A stretch of 54,003 bases of DNA from CAADGU01 sp964581605 (lineage in GTDB: Bacteria > Chloroflexota > Anaerolineae > Promineifilales > Promineifilaceae), in NCBI GenBank assembly GCA_964581605.1, contig CAZOPF010000031.1, positions 1 through 54,003 on the forward strand, written 5' to 3'. Under the pieces are notes generated by a model that was not told the DNA's origin, made no database searches, and saw only the letters and a list, made by a program, of their open reading frames with translations. Below are positions 42,668-50,764 of the stretch, piece after piece. Position 1 is the first letter of the stretch. Each line of letters opens with the position of its first letter. The translations under genes and the position numbers were made by a program.

Positions 42668-43621
42668 ATGGTTGACCTGACTGTTGTGATCCCCTTGTTG
42701 AATGAGCAAGATAACCTGGTGTTGTTGTATGAAAAACTCACGGCCGTACTCGTTGAACTGGCACGGCCGTATGAGTTGATCTTTGTAGACGATGGCAGCA
42801 CGGATAACTCCCTGGCGCTGGTGCAGGAGTTCTATAAAACAGATTCGGCGCATGTGCGCATTGTGCAGTTGCGGCGCAACTTTGGCAAAACGTCCGCTAT
42901 GGTGGCCGGCTTCCAACTGGCGCAAGGGGATGTGGTTATTACCATTGATGCTGATTTACAGGATGACCCGGCGGAAATTCCAGCCATGCTTGCCAGGCTG
43001 GAGGAAGGGTATGACCTGGTGGTAGGCTGGCGCAAGGAGCGGATGGATCGGGCCAAAAAGAAGTTATCGTCGCGCCTGTTCAACACGGCCGTTACCCGTC
43101 TGGCGCGTACCGATTTGCACGACATGAATTGTGGTTTCAAAGTCTACCGGCGGGAAGTGGTGGAAACGGTGCGCCTTTACAGCGACTTACACCGTTTCAC
43201 CCCCGTACTGGCAACCTGGCAGGGCTTTCGCGTTACCGAACTGCCAGTGACGCACCACCCCCGCCATGCTGGTGTGTCTAAATATGGCACCGGGCGGGCC
43301 GCACGGGGCATGATGGACCTGCTCATGGTGCTGTTTATCACCCGTTACCTGCGCCATCCCCTGCGGCTGTTTGGCTGGATAGGGGTGTTTGTTTTTGCTT
43401 CGGGTGGGCTGATCAACCTGTACCTGGCGTTCTTATGGTTGGTTCGTTTCCTGAATCTGGCTGAGGTGCCGCCTATAGGCACACGGCCGTTATTTTCTGT
43501 GGGCATCCTGGCGATGATTTTAGGAGTCCAGCTTATCTCCCTGGGTCTCATCGGTGAGATGATTCGATATTTCACCTATCGTCCCCATGAGGAATACAGT
43601 GTGAGGAGAATTTGGCAATGA
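42668..43621 (+). CDS. Family 2 glycosyltransferase with two C-terminal membrane helices (GtrB/DPM1-like)
   Basis: The 317-residue protein starts at ATG 42668. The GT-A core has VVIPLLNEQDN, FVDDGSTDNS, RRNFGKTSAMVAGF and DADLQDDPAEI, then MNCGFKVYRREVVE. Two membrane helices (about 232-260 and 275-300) follow. This is the layout of polyprenyl-phosphate sugar transferases such as GtrB and DPM1, which load a sugar on a lipid carrier for membrane GT-C enzymes. It is first in the operon, and its TGA overlaps the next ATG. Confidence 0.93.
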   Translation: MVDLTVVIPLLNEQDNLVLLYEKLTAVLVELARPYELIFVDDGSTDNSLALVQEFYKTDSAHVRIVQLRRNFGKTSAMVAGFQLAQGDVVITIDADLQDDPAEIPAMLARLEEGYDLVVGWRKERMDRAKKKLSSRLFNTAVTRLARTDLHDMNCGFKVYRREVVETVRLYSDLHRFTPVLATWQGFRVTELPVTHHPRHAGVSKYGTGRAARGMMDLLMVLFITRYLRHPLRLFGWIGVFVFASGGLINLYLAFLWLVRFLNLAEVPPIGTRPLFSVGILAMILGVQLISLGLIGEMIRYFTYRPHEEYSVRRIWQ

Positions 43622-44241
43622 ATACCCTGGGCCGCACCGAACACGGCAACCGGCAAAAACATCTAAACCCTAACAAGCTCCAGCAGCAAATGATTGACCG
43701 CTTTCACCGGCACGTGGCTAACCTCATCCGGCAAACAGGGGCCACACGGCTGCTGGATGCGGGTTGCGGCGAAGGATTTGGCTTGAAGCACCTCCTGGCC
43801 AACGGCTTATCGCTCGATTATGTGGGCTGTGATTTTAGCTGGGAGGCATTGCATTGGGGGCGGGCTAATTTGTTGCCAGACTTTCCGGCCAGTGTGGCGG
43901 ATGTGCATCATCTGCCTTTCCCCAATGACAGCTTTCCGCTGGTCATTTGCCTGGAGGTGCTGGAACATCTGCCCGATTCCCAGGCTGGCCTGCGTGAACT
44001 GGCGCGGGTGTCGTCTGACTATTTGATTTTGAGTGTGCCGCACGAACCATTGTTTCGCGGCGTGAATTTTCTGCGCGGCAAACATGTGGGCCAATGGGGG
44101 AATGACCCGGAACATTTGCACAATTACAGCGGCCGTGCCTTCCGGCAAATGGCGATCGGGGTGGTGGATATGGTGTGGCACGGCTATTCATTCCCCTGGC
44201 AGATGGCACTGGCACGCAAACGGCCGTTGCCCACGCCATAA
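43618..44241 (+). CDS. Class I SAM-dependent methyltransferase
   Basis: The 207-residue protein starts at ATG 43618, overlapping the previous stop by four bases, with GAGGAG upstream. Motif I is LLDAGCGEGFG; later motifs are VGCDFSWEAL, VADVHHLPFPNDSFPLVICLEVLEHLPD and LRELARVSSDYLILSVPHEP, typical of methyltransferase family 11. Its place between a lipid-sugar transferase and a DUF2079 membrane protein suggests methylation of a glycan or lipid-linked sugar. The substrate is unknown. The stop TAA shares its last base with the ATG of the next gene. Confidence 0.9.
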   Translation: MNTLGRTEHGNRQKHLNPNKLQQQMIDRFHRHVANLIRQTGATRLLDAGCGEGFGLKHLLANGLSLDYVGCDFSWEALHWGRANLLPDFPASVADVHHLPFPNDSFPLVICLEVLEHLPDSQAGLRELARVSSDYLILSVPHEPLFRGVNFLRGKHVGQWGNDPEHLHNYSGRAFRQMAIGVVDMVWHGYSFPWQMALARKRPLPTP

Positions 44242-46157
44242 TGTTTGCCATGTCATCCCCATTTCACCCTTCTCCCCATCGCCGGGGACTCTATGGACTG
44301 ATTGGCCTGCTCTTGCTTTTTGGCGGATTGATGGCCTGGCTGAGTGTGGCCCGGTTTAGGGGTTATAACCTGCAATCGTTTGACATTGGCAATATGGGGC
44401 AGGCAATCTGGAGCGTGGGGCAGGGACGGCCGTTGGTTTTTACAACGGAAGGTATTGCCTGGAGCCGCCTGGCTTTTCATGTGGAACTGTTCTATTTGCT
44501 GTTGTCGCCTTTCTATGCCTTACGGCCGTCACCGACAGGATTGCTGCTGTTTCAGGCAGTTTTGTATGCGCTGGGGGCGGTGCCGTTATATCGGCTGGGG
44601 CGGCGGCAGTTGGAGCATGAGGGTGCGGCGCTGTTGCTTACGGCCGTCTACCTGCTCTACCCGGTGGCGCAAACGGCCGTATTATTCCAATTCCATGCGG
44701 ATACGCTGGCGATGCCGTTGTTGCTGTTTGCCATTGATGCGCTGGACAGGCGGGCGTGGGTGGCGTATACGTTCTGGCTGGCGCTGGCATTAAGCTGTAA
44801 GTTTTATGTGGCCGCGCCTGTCGCGGCTCTGGGGGTTGTCCTCTGGGTGCAAGGCGAGCGGCGCGCCGGTTTGCTGACGGCCATAGCAGGGGTGGTATGG
44901 GGGGCGGTTGTTTTTTTGTTGGTACGGCCGTATTTTGCCCCCAACGAATCGGTGCAGGCGGCCGCCACGACGGGTGGCTATCTGAGTTATTATTTCGGGC
45001 AGTTGGGCATGTTGTGGCAAACCCTGCCGCTGCGCCTGTCTCATGGCCTTGTTGTGTTTGCCCCTGTTATTTTGCTCGCCTGGCGTGCCCCTTTGTGGCT
45101 GCTGCCGGCGGCGGCGGTGGCCCTGCCCACGCTCATCAGCAATGGGCCAGGCCCGACCTATGATTATCGTTACCATCATTATGCGCTGGCCGTGCCGTTT
45201 TTATTGGCGGCGGCAGTCTATGGCGCGGCCGCCATGCGCGCCAGGGAGGTACCAGGCGACGGCCGTCCGGCCTGGTTGGGGCGGGTGTGGCTGACGTTTG
45301 GCCTGACGTTGGTCTTTAGCCTGCTGCTGGTGAATACGCCGTTCAGCCCATTGTTTTATCTGGCCGGGCCGGGCAGCGGTGGTGGGATGGATGGCTCTGG
45401 TTACGGCCGTACCCCCCGCGACGCCTTCAAGGATGCGTGGCTGACTCAGAGTGTGCCCGCCGACGTGCCGCTGATGGCCGATGATCGCCTGGGGACGCGC
45501 CTTTTTCACCGGCCAGTTTATTACCGCACCCATCCCCAATTCCGCCCGCGTGAGGAACTACTGCCCAAAGTGGATTACGTGGTGGTAGATGCACTCAACG
45601 ATTTTAATGCCGATTATTCCGGGGTGATGGCTGAATATGACACGATTGCCTGGCTGTTGGCGCAGCCAGATTGGCGGTTGCTGCAGGCGGATGATGGTTT
45701 GCTGCTCTTTGGCCGGACGGATGCAGGGCTGACGCAAACGGTGACAACAACATCGGCTGCTGGGGCAGGCACACCCCAGGCGGTTTTTGGCGAAGCGATT
45801 GCGTTGCTGGCGGCCGATGTGATACGGTTGGGGGAGAATCGTTTCCGGTTGGAACTGACCTGGCGGGCACAGCAGCCGGTGTTGGCAGATGGGTTGACGG
45901 CCGTTTCCCGTGTGGAGGGGCTGCCTTTCAGCCGGTTTGTCCATCTACCAACGGCCGTGTTGCGGCCGCCCTCTGCCTGGCTGCCCGATCAACTTATTCA
46001 GGAAACGGTAGATATTGCCCTGCCGCCGGATACGCCACCAGGGCGTTACTCATTGCTGGTGGGCTGGTATGATATGACCCATCTGTTAGCCGCTGAGACT
46101 AACGGCCGCAGCCGCCTGGGGGCAGAAGTGGCAATCGGCCAGTTGGAAATTCCTTGA
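44241..46157 (+). CDS. DUF2079 polytopic membrane protein
   Basis: The 638-residue protein starts at ATG 44241 (overlapping the upstream TAA as TAATG) or ATG 44250. About 9-11 membrane helices fill the first 400 residues, and the rest is an extracytoplasmic domain. The loop after helix 1 has the DUF2079 signature SFDIGNMGQAIWSVGQGRPL, comparable to the Asp motif of GT-C glycosyltransferases. DLDFDAD-like donor motifs are absent, as expected for lipid-linked donors. The operon context, with GT2 enzymes on both sides, suggests a role in glycan or glycoprotein assembly at the outer membrane face. The precise reaction is not known. Confidence 0.87.
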   Translation: MFAMSSPFHPSPHRRGLYGLIGLLLLFGGLMAWLSVARFRGYNLQSFDIGNMGQAIWSVGQGRPLVFTTEGIAWSRLAFHVELFYLLLSPFYALRPSPTGLLLFQAVLYALGAVPLYRLGRRQLEHEGAALLLTAVYLLYPVAQTAVLFQFHADTLAMPLLLFAIDALDRRAWVAYTFWLALALSCKFYVAAPVAALGVVLWVQGERRAGLLTAIAGVVWGAVVFLLVRPYFAPNESVQAAATTGGYLSYYFGQLGMLWQTLPLRLSHGLVVFAPVILLAWRAPLWLLPAAAVALPTLISNGPGPTYDYRYHHYALAVPFLLAAAVYGAAAMRAREVPGDGRPAWLGRVWLTFGLTLVFSLLLVNTPFSPLFYLAGPGSGGGMDGSGYGRTPRDAFKDAWLTQSVPADVPLMADDRLGTRLFHRPVYYRTHPQFRPREELLPKVDYVVVDALNDFNADYSGVMAEYDTIAWLLAQPDWRLLQADDGLLLFGRTDAGLTQTVTTTSAAGAGTPQAVFGEAIALLAADVIRLGENRFRLELTWRAQQPVLADGLTAVSRVEGLPFSRFVHLPTAVLRPPSAWLPDQLIQETVDIALPPDTPPGRYSLLVGWYDMTHLLAAETNGRSRLGAEVAIGQLEIP

Positions 46158-46185
46158 CGAGAGGGATGGTTGCCTGGAGTGAAAT

Positions 46186-47913
46186 ATGACATTGGGCCAT
46201 CGCATGAAGAAATTATTGAAACCGGCTGTGCCATTTAGCTGGCCGGTGATTTCGATTTCGCGGCGGGAATGGGTGACGGCCGTGATCCTGGCTGTTATCG
46301 TGGCCACGATGATGGTCTTGCCCTATTTGCTGGGCCATTGGAGTGCGCCGCCAGATACCATATTCACCGGCTTGCTGATCAATGTGGAGGATGGCAGCTA
46401 CCTCTCGGCCATTGAACAGGGGCGGCAGGGGGCCTGGGTGTATCGCAATTTTTTTACGGCCGAACCGCACCAGCCAGTTTTTATTCAGGGTTTTTATCTG
46501 GGTGTGGGGCAGTTGGCGCGGGTGTTGGGAATCTCAGCAGTTGCAGGTTGGCATCTGGCCCTCTGGCTGGCGGATTTTTTCCTATTTCTGGTCTTGTTTT
46601 GGTTTATTGGTGGTTTTTTGGAACGGCCGGATTTGCGCCTCACCGCTTTTTTGCTGGCGATCTTTGGCTCCGGGTTTGACTGGTTTCAATTCCCATTGGC
46701 TTTTGAACGCGCCAATACTCTGGAAGCTGTGCCACTGGATATTTTTGTGCCAGAAGCCCATATATTTTTCAGTGTGCTGACGTATCCCCATTTTGCGATG
46801 GGGATAGCGGCGATTTTGCTGGTTTTTGGCTGCCTGCTGCGTAGTTGGTTTGCCCAGAACCAAATCGCTGGCTGGTTGCTTGCACTGCTGGCCGGTTTGG
46901 CGAATGTGCTGCTGGCGGTGGTGTATCCCTTTTTGATTTTTTTGGTGGGGCCGGTGTTAGGTGTTTATTATTTGTTGCTGTTGTGGCAGGCGCAGCGGAT
47001 TTTGTGGCGAGAAGGGTTGATGCTGGTGCTGGCTTTTGCCCTGCCTATCCCGCTGTTTCTATATTATGGCTGGGCTATCCGCACGGTGGAGGTGTTCCGC
47101 CTGTGGAATGATCAGGCGGTGACGCTGACGCCAAACCCGCTGCATCTGTTGCTGGCTTATCTGCCGTATCTGGTGTTGGGGTTTTTGGTGTGGCGCGGCT
47201 GGCGGGCACGGCCGTTGGCGCAGCGCTGGTCGTTGGCGTTTTTGTGGGTGTGGCTGGGAACGGTGGCTGTGCTGCTTTATTTGCCGCTGAATCCGCAGCG
47301 GCGGTTTGTGGAGGGGCTGCAAGTGCCGCTGAGTATGTTGGCGGCATTGGGGTTGTTGGAAGTGGCGATCCCCTGGCTGTTGGCACGGCCGTTCTTCGTC
47401 CGGTTAGCACAGCGCCCCCGTTACAGCACGGCCGGCATTCAGAAACTGGTTGTGGCGATGGTGTTGTTGGCCGTCAGCCTGATCAATCTCTATATTTATC
47501 TGGGCACCGTGGCTACGCTGGCCTTGATCCGGCCGTATCCCCTTTTTCGCCCCCTGGCAGAAGTGGAAGGGATGCAGTGGTTACAAGAGCATACAGAGCC
47601 GGGTGCGGTGATCCTGAGCCGGTATTGGAGCGGCAGCTATATTCCCTCCCAGGCAATGCGCCCCGTTTTTGTGGGCCAGCGTTATGAGAGCGTGCAGTTT
47701 GAGGCGAAGCGCACGCTGGCCGATGTTTTTTTTGCTGCCGGGCATGACGATCGCTGGCGGCGGGACTGGCTGGCAGAGCATCACATTGCGTACCTGTTTG
47801 TAGGGCCACATGAACGAGAGTTAGCAGGCTGGCCTGCGGCATCGCCCCCTTTTTTACAATCGGTTTATCAGAATACGGCCGTCACCATTTACCAGGTTAA
47901 TTTTTCAGAGTAA
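46186..47913 (+). CDS. Polytopic GT-C-like membrane protein
   Basis: The 575-residue protein starts at ATG 46186 with TGGAGTG upstream. It has about 11 membrane helices. The first outer loop contains LLINVEDGSYLSAIEQGRQGAW, which resembles the acidic motif of GT-C glycosyltransferases, and the C-terminal 110 residues form an outer soluble domain (EHTEPGAVILSRYWSGSYIPS). I do not recognise a named family. It follows the DUF2079 gene by 28 bases and precedes a GT2 gene by 35, so it is part of the same operon and probably transfers sugars from a lipid carrier. Confidence 0.78.
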   Translation: MTLGHRMKKLLKPAVPFSWPVISISRREWVTAVILAVIVATMMVLPYLLGHWSAPPDTIFTGLLINVEDGSYLSAIEQGRQGAWVYRNFFTAEPHQPVFIQGFYLGVGQLARVLGISAVAGWHLALWLADFFLFLVLFWFIGGFLERPDLRLTAFLLAIFGSGFDWFQFPLAFERANTLEAVPLDIFVPEAHIFFSVLTYPHFAMGIAAILLVFGCLLRSWFAQNQIAGWLLALLAGLANVLLAVVYPFLIFLVGPVLGVYYLLLLWQAQRILWREGLMLVLAFALPIPLFLYYGWAIRTVEVFRLWNDQAVTLTPNPLHLLLAYLPYLVLGFLVWRGWRARPLAQRWSLAFLWVWLGTVAVLLYLPLNPQRRFVEGLQVPLSMLAALGLLEVAIPWLLARPFFVRLAQRPRYSTAGIQKLVVAMVLLAVSLINLYIYLGTVATLALIRPYPLFRPLAEVEGMQWLQEHTEPGAVILSRYWSGSYIPSQAMRPVFVGQRYESVQFEAKRTLADVFFAAGHDDRWRRDWLAEHHIAYLFVGPHERELAGWPAASPPFLQSVYQNTAVTIYQVNFSE

Positions 47914-47948
47914 GAGCTGGATGGGCACGGCCGTTATCAACCCCCGGA

Positions 47949-48659
47949 ATGAGTAAACCTATGAAACTATCCATTATCATCCCCGTGTATAACGAAGAAA
48001 TGACCATCGCTGAACTCATCAGCCGCGTGGTGCAGGTGGATATTGGCGACATTGAAAAAGAGATCATCGTCGCCAATGATGGTTCCACCGATGCCAGCGC
48101 CCTCATTATCGAGAGCAAACGCCAGGAATTGCCCGACCTGATTCACGTTTATTCGATGCCGATCAACCTGGGCAAGGGGGCGGCCGTGCGCCTGGGGCTT
48201 TACCACGCACGGGGAGATATTTTGCTCATTCAGGATGCCGACCTGGAACTGGACCCAAATGAATATGGCCTGCTGCTCCAGCCCATCCTGGATGGCAAAA
48301 CAGATGTTGTCTATGGCTCCCGCTTTCTCAACCGCCAACATGAAGGCATTCCCCGGCGCACCCGCCTGGCCAACCGCTTTCTCACCACCCTGACCAACAT
48401 CCTCTATGGCGCGCATCTCAGCGACATGGAAACGGCTTATAAACTGTTTCGCCGGGAGGCGTTGGCGGGTGTTCGTCTACGCTGTGTCCACTTTGACTTT
48501 GAACCAGAGATCACCGGCCATTTGTGCAAAGCCAAACATCAAATCCTGGAAGTGCCCATCTCTTATAACCCGCGCCGTGCTGACGAAGGCAAAAAGGTGT
48601 CGTGGGTGGATGGCATAGAGGCGATCTACACGCTGTTGCGCGTCCGTTTTTCTGATTAA
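47949..48659 (+). CDS. Family 2 glycosyltransferase (DPM-like, no membrane tail)
   Basis: The 236-residue protein has IIIPVYNEEMTI, VANDGSTDAS, PINLGKGAAVRLG, QDADLELDPNEY, and SDMETAYKLFRREAL. This matches dolichyl/polyprenyl-phosphate mannose synthase-like enzymes and lacks membrane helices, so it probably acts at the membrane through the operon partners. The start is either ATG 47949 or ATG 47961; neither has a clear ribosome site. It is the last gene of the 42.7-48.7 kb operon and converges on the kinase gene with 25 bases between stops and no visible terminator. Confidence 0.92.
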   Translation: MSKPMKLSIIIPVYNEEMTIAELISRVVQVDIGDIEKEIIVANDGSTDASALIIESKRQELPDLIHVYSMPINLGKGAAVRLGLYHARGDILLIQDADLELDPNEYGLLLQPILDGKTDVVYGSRFLNRQHEGIPRRTRLANRFLTTLTNILYGAHLSDMETAYKLFRREALAGVRLRCVHFDFEPEITGHLCKAKHQILEVPISYNPRRADEGKKVSWVDGIEAIYTLLRVRFSD

Positions 48660-48684
48660 CGCATCTTTACGCAGGCGGCGTGGC

Positions 48685-50136
48685 TTACGGTGCCGGTGGG
48701 GGGGTGCGTGTGGGCGGTGGCGGTGGGGTGCGCGTGGGTGGTTCGGGTGTGGCGGTTGGCGCTGGTTGAGTGGGTGGTGGATTGGTGGGCGGTGGGGCTG
48801 ATGTGGATGTGGGGGGGATCGGGGTGGGCGGCACGGCCGTCGCTGCCCCGGTATGGGTGGCTGTGGGGGATTGAATTGGCCGACGGGTGGCAGTGGATGT
48901 GGGGGGGGGCGAAGCAGTAGTCGTGCTTTTCCGGGTGGGACGTGGGGTGCGGGTGGCCGTTTCGGTTGGCGCGGCCGTTGCCGTAGCTGAGGCTGTGGCC
49001 GAAGGTGTCACAGTTGCCGTGGGTGATGGTGTGGGTGATGGCGTGCTGGAAGGTGTGGATGTTTCTGTGGCAGCCAGTACAGTCGGGGTGATTGTGGGAG
49101 TTGCTGTTTCCCCCATCAGGCCATTCACAATGAGAGGTGCATTCATTTGCCATAGGTAGGCTAACGAGCAGGCCAGAAGCAGAATGAGCGGCAGTAGTGC
49201 CAGCCATTTCCGCCGGGAGTGACTGGCAGTGGTTTTACCAGAAGGGGAGTGGGAGACGGCCGTGAGTTCATTCGCTTCAACTGTGCCATTCATAATCCCG
49301 GCAAAAGCCGTTTTCATAGCGGCTACGTTGGCAAAACGAGCCTGTGGTTCAATGGCCATCGCTTTCAAGATGAGATTGCTCAGAGCGTCAGAAATGGCCG
49401 GGTTGAATATCTGCGGTGGCGGTGGGGGGTCTTCAATTTTGCGCAGGATGAGCGCCAACACATTATTGTCTTCATAAGGTAGATGGTTGGTGAGCATCTG
49501 GTAGAGGATGGCCCCAAGCGCATAAACATCCGTGGCAATTGTTGTGGTGCTGTTTTCTACCTGCTCAGGGGCCATGAACACAGGTGTTCCCAAAGTTAGA
49601 CTGCTGCGCGTTTGCAGGTCTACACCCATGAGTTTGGCAAAACCAAAATCGGTCAGATACACATGATCACGGCCGTCGAGCAGAATGTTAGCCGGTTTCA
49701 AATCCCGGTGAATGGTGCCCTGTTCATGGGCATAGTGCAGCGCATCCGCAATCTGGTTAAATACGAGATGAGCCATGCCGATAGGCATCGGTGTTTCGCG
49801 TCCGCCCACCAGCTGATCAAGCGATACCCCATTCACATACTGCATCACGATGTAATACAGCCCATCCTCTGTACTGGCAAAGTCATACACCTGTACGATG
49901 TGCGGATGGGCCAGGGCAGCAACAGTCTGGGCTTCCTGGCGAAAGCGTTTGACGAATCCAGGATCGTTGGTATAGGAGGGGTATAAAATTTTAATGGCGA
50001 CCTCACGCCCTAAATCTGGATGCACAGAGCGGTATACTTCGGCTGTTCCTCCGCTGCCTACCAGTTCTAGTAATTTGTAGCGACCAATCGTACGGCCGGT
50101 ATGGTAAGCATAAACGCTTTGCATGAGCTGGTTCAT
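48685..50136 (-). CDS. Membrane Ser/Thr protein kinase with Pro/Thr-rich outer tail
   Basis: The 483-residue protein starts at ATG 50136 (a TTG at 50169 is the other option). The kinase domain (about 20-275) is intact: the glycine loop LVGSGGTAEVYR, lysine in VAIKIL, HRDLKPANILL, DFGFAKL and APEQVE. A membrane helix (WLALLPLILLLACSLAYLW) at about 313-331 is followed by about 135 residues made almost only of Pro, Thr, Ser and Ala, with no folded sensor domain. This is the Pkn/Stk layout with a stalk that may be glycosylated or wall-spanning. The strong Pro/Thr bias creates long frames on other strands that are not genes. Confidence 0.94.
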   Translation of the reverse strand: MNQLMQSVYAYHTGRTIGRYKLLELVGSGGTAEVYRSVHPDLGREVAIKILYPSYTNDPGFVKRFRQEAQTVAALAHPHIVQVYDFASTEDGLYYIVMQYVNGVSLDQLVGGRETPMPIGMAHLVFNQIADALHYAHEQGTIHRDLKPANILLDGRDHVYLTDFGFAKLMGVDLQTRSSLTLGTPVFMAPEQVENSTTTIATDVYALGAILYQMLTNHLPYEDNNVLALILRKIEDPPPPPQIFNPAISDALSNLILKAMAIEPQARFANVAAMKTAFAGIMNGTVEANELTAVSHSPSGKTTASHSRRKWLALLPLILLLACSLAYLWQMNAPLIVNGLMGETATPTITPTVLAATETSTPSSTPSPTPSPTATVTPSATASATATAAPTETATRTPRPTRKSTTTASPPPTSTATRRPIQSPTATHTGAATAVPPTPIPPTSTSAPPPTNPPPTQPAPTATPEPPTRTPPPPPTRTPPPAP

Positions 50137-50313
50137 ATCCACTATCTGGGGTATGGCAGCGCGTTTCAACTACGCTTTTGTGCCGCCTTCCAACCAGGAT
50201 TATAGGAAATGCGTTCAGCTAACTGTGTGAAGAAGCCGTGACCGTTTAGAGGGGGAGGTGAGAAATTAGGGGGATGAAAGAAGAGGCAACCTCTGGTCTG
50301 TTTTTGCTCTGGC

Positions 50314-50607
50314 CTAAAGGAGAGCTGCCAGCAAGAGCACGGCCGTACCAACCACACCGGCTGCCTGCCCAACAATAGCCATGCCCCAGGCCGGTTGCCC
50401 GGAACGCCAACTGATGATGAGAGATAACAAGATGCAAACGGCCGCCAGTGCCAATAGCGCCACACCGCCTAATGCCAGCCCCGACCACCAAAAAGAAGCG
50501 ATACCGGTGAGAACGGCCGTCCAAAACACGGCTATCATCCAACAGCTATGGTTGGCTCCTATGCTGTCACTTTCATTTGAGTAACTGTTTGCCGGGCTGA
50601 TCATCAT
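50314..50607 (-). CDS. Small membrane protein, three helices
   Basis: The 97-residue protein has GGAGG directly upstream of two consecutive ATG codons (50607 and 50604). It contains three hydrophobic stretches (MIAVFWTAVLTGIASFWW, GGVALLALAAVCILLSLII, AIVGQAAGVVGTAVLLLAALL). I do not recognise a family. It lies between valS and the kinase gene on the same strand. Confidence 0.7.
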   Translation of the reverse strand: MMISPANSYSNESDSIGANHSCWMIAVFWTAVLTGIASFWWSGLALGGVALLALAAVCILLSLIISWRSGQPAWGMAIVGQAAGVVGTAVLLLAALL

Positions 50608-50709
50608 GTGCCTCCATCTGCATGTTGAGTTAGCCCAAGTATGCCTGTGTGCGACGGCCGCTACTCGTCGGGAAAACGGTATTTCGGCAATGCCTGCCCT
50701 ACGCTGCTG

Positions 50710-50764
50710 CCGTGACTCGTAACCCGTGAGCGGATAACGGATTGCGCATCACGAATGACGGATG
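50710..50764. repeat. Heptamer array overlapping the 3' end of valS
   Basis: Three 7-base units of the CCGTGAC type and four units of the ACGGATG/ACGAATG type run to 50764. The array encodes the last residues of ValS (VIRHS) and its TGA stop. The two halves pair only partly, so it looks older than the others. Confidence 0.75.

Noticed and set aside
48656..49207. His/Ser/Thr-rich frame overlapping the end of the Ser/Thr kinase gene
   Set aside because: It is the same low-complexity Pro/Thr repeat DNA read in another frame.
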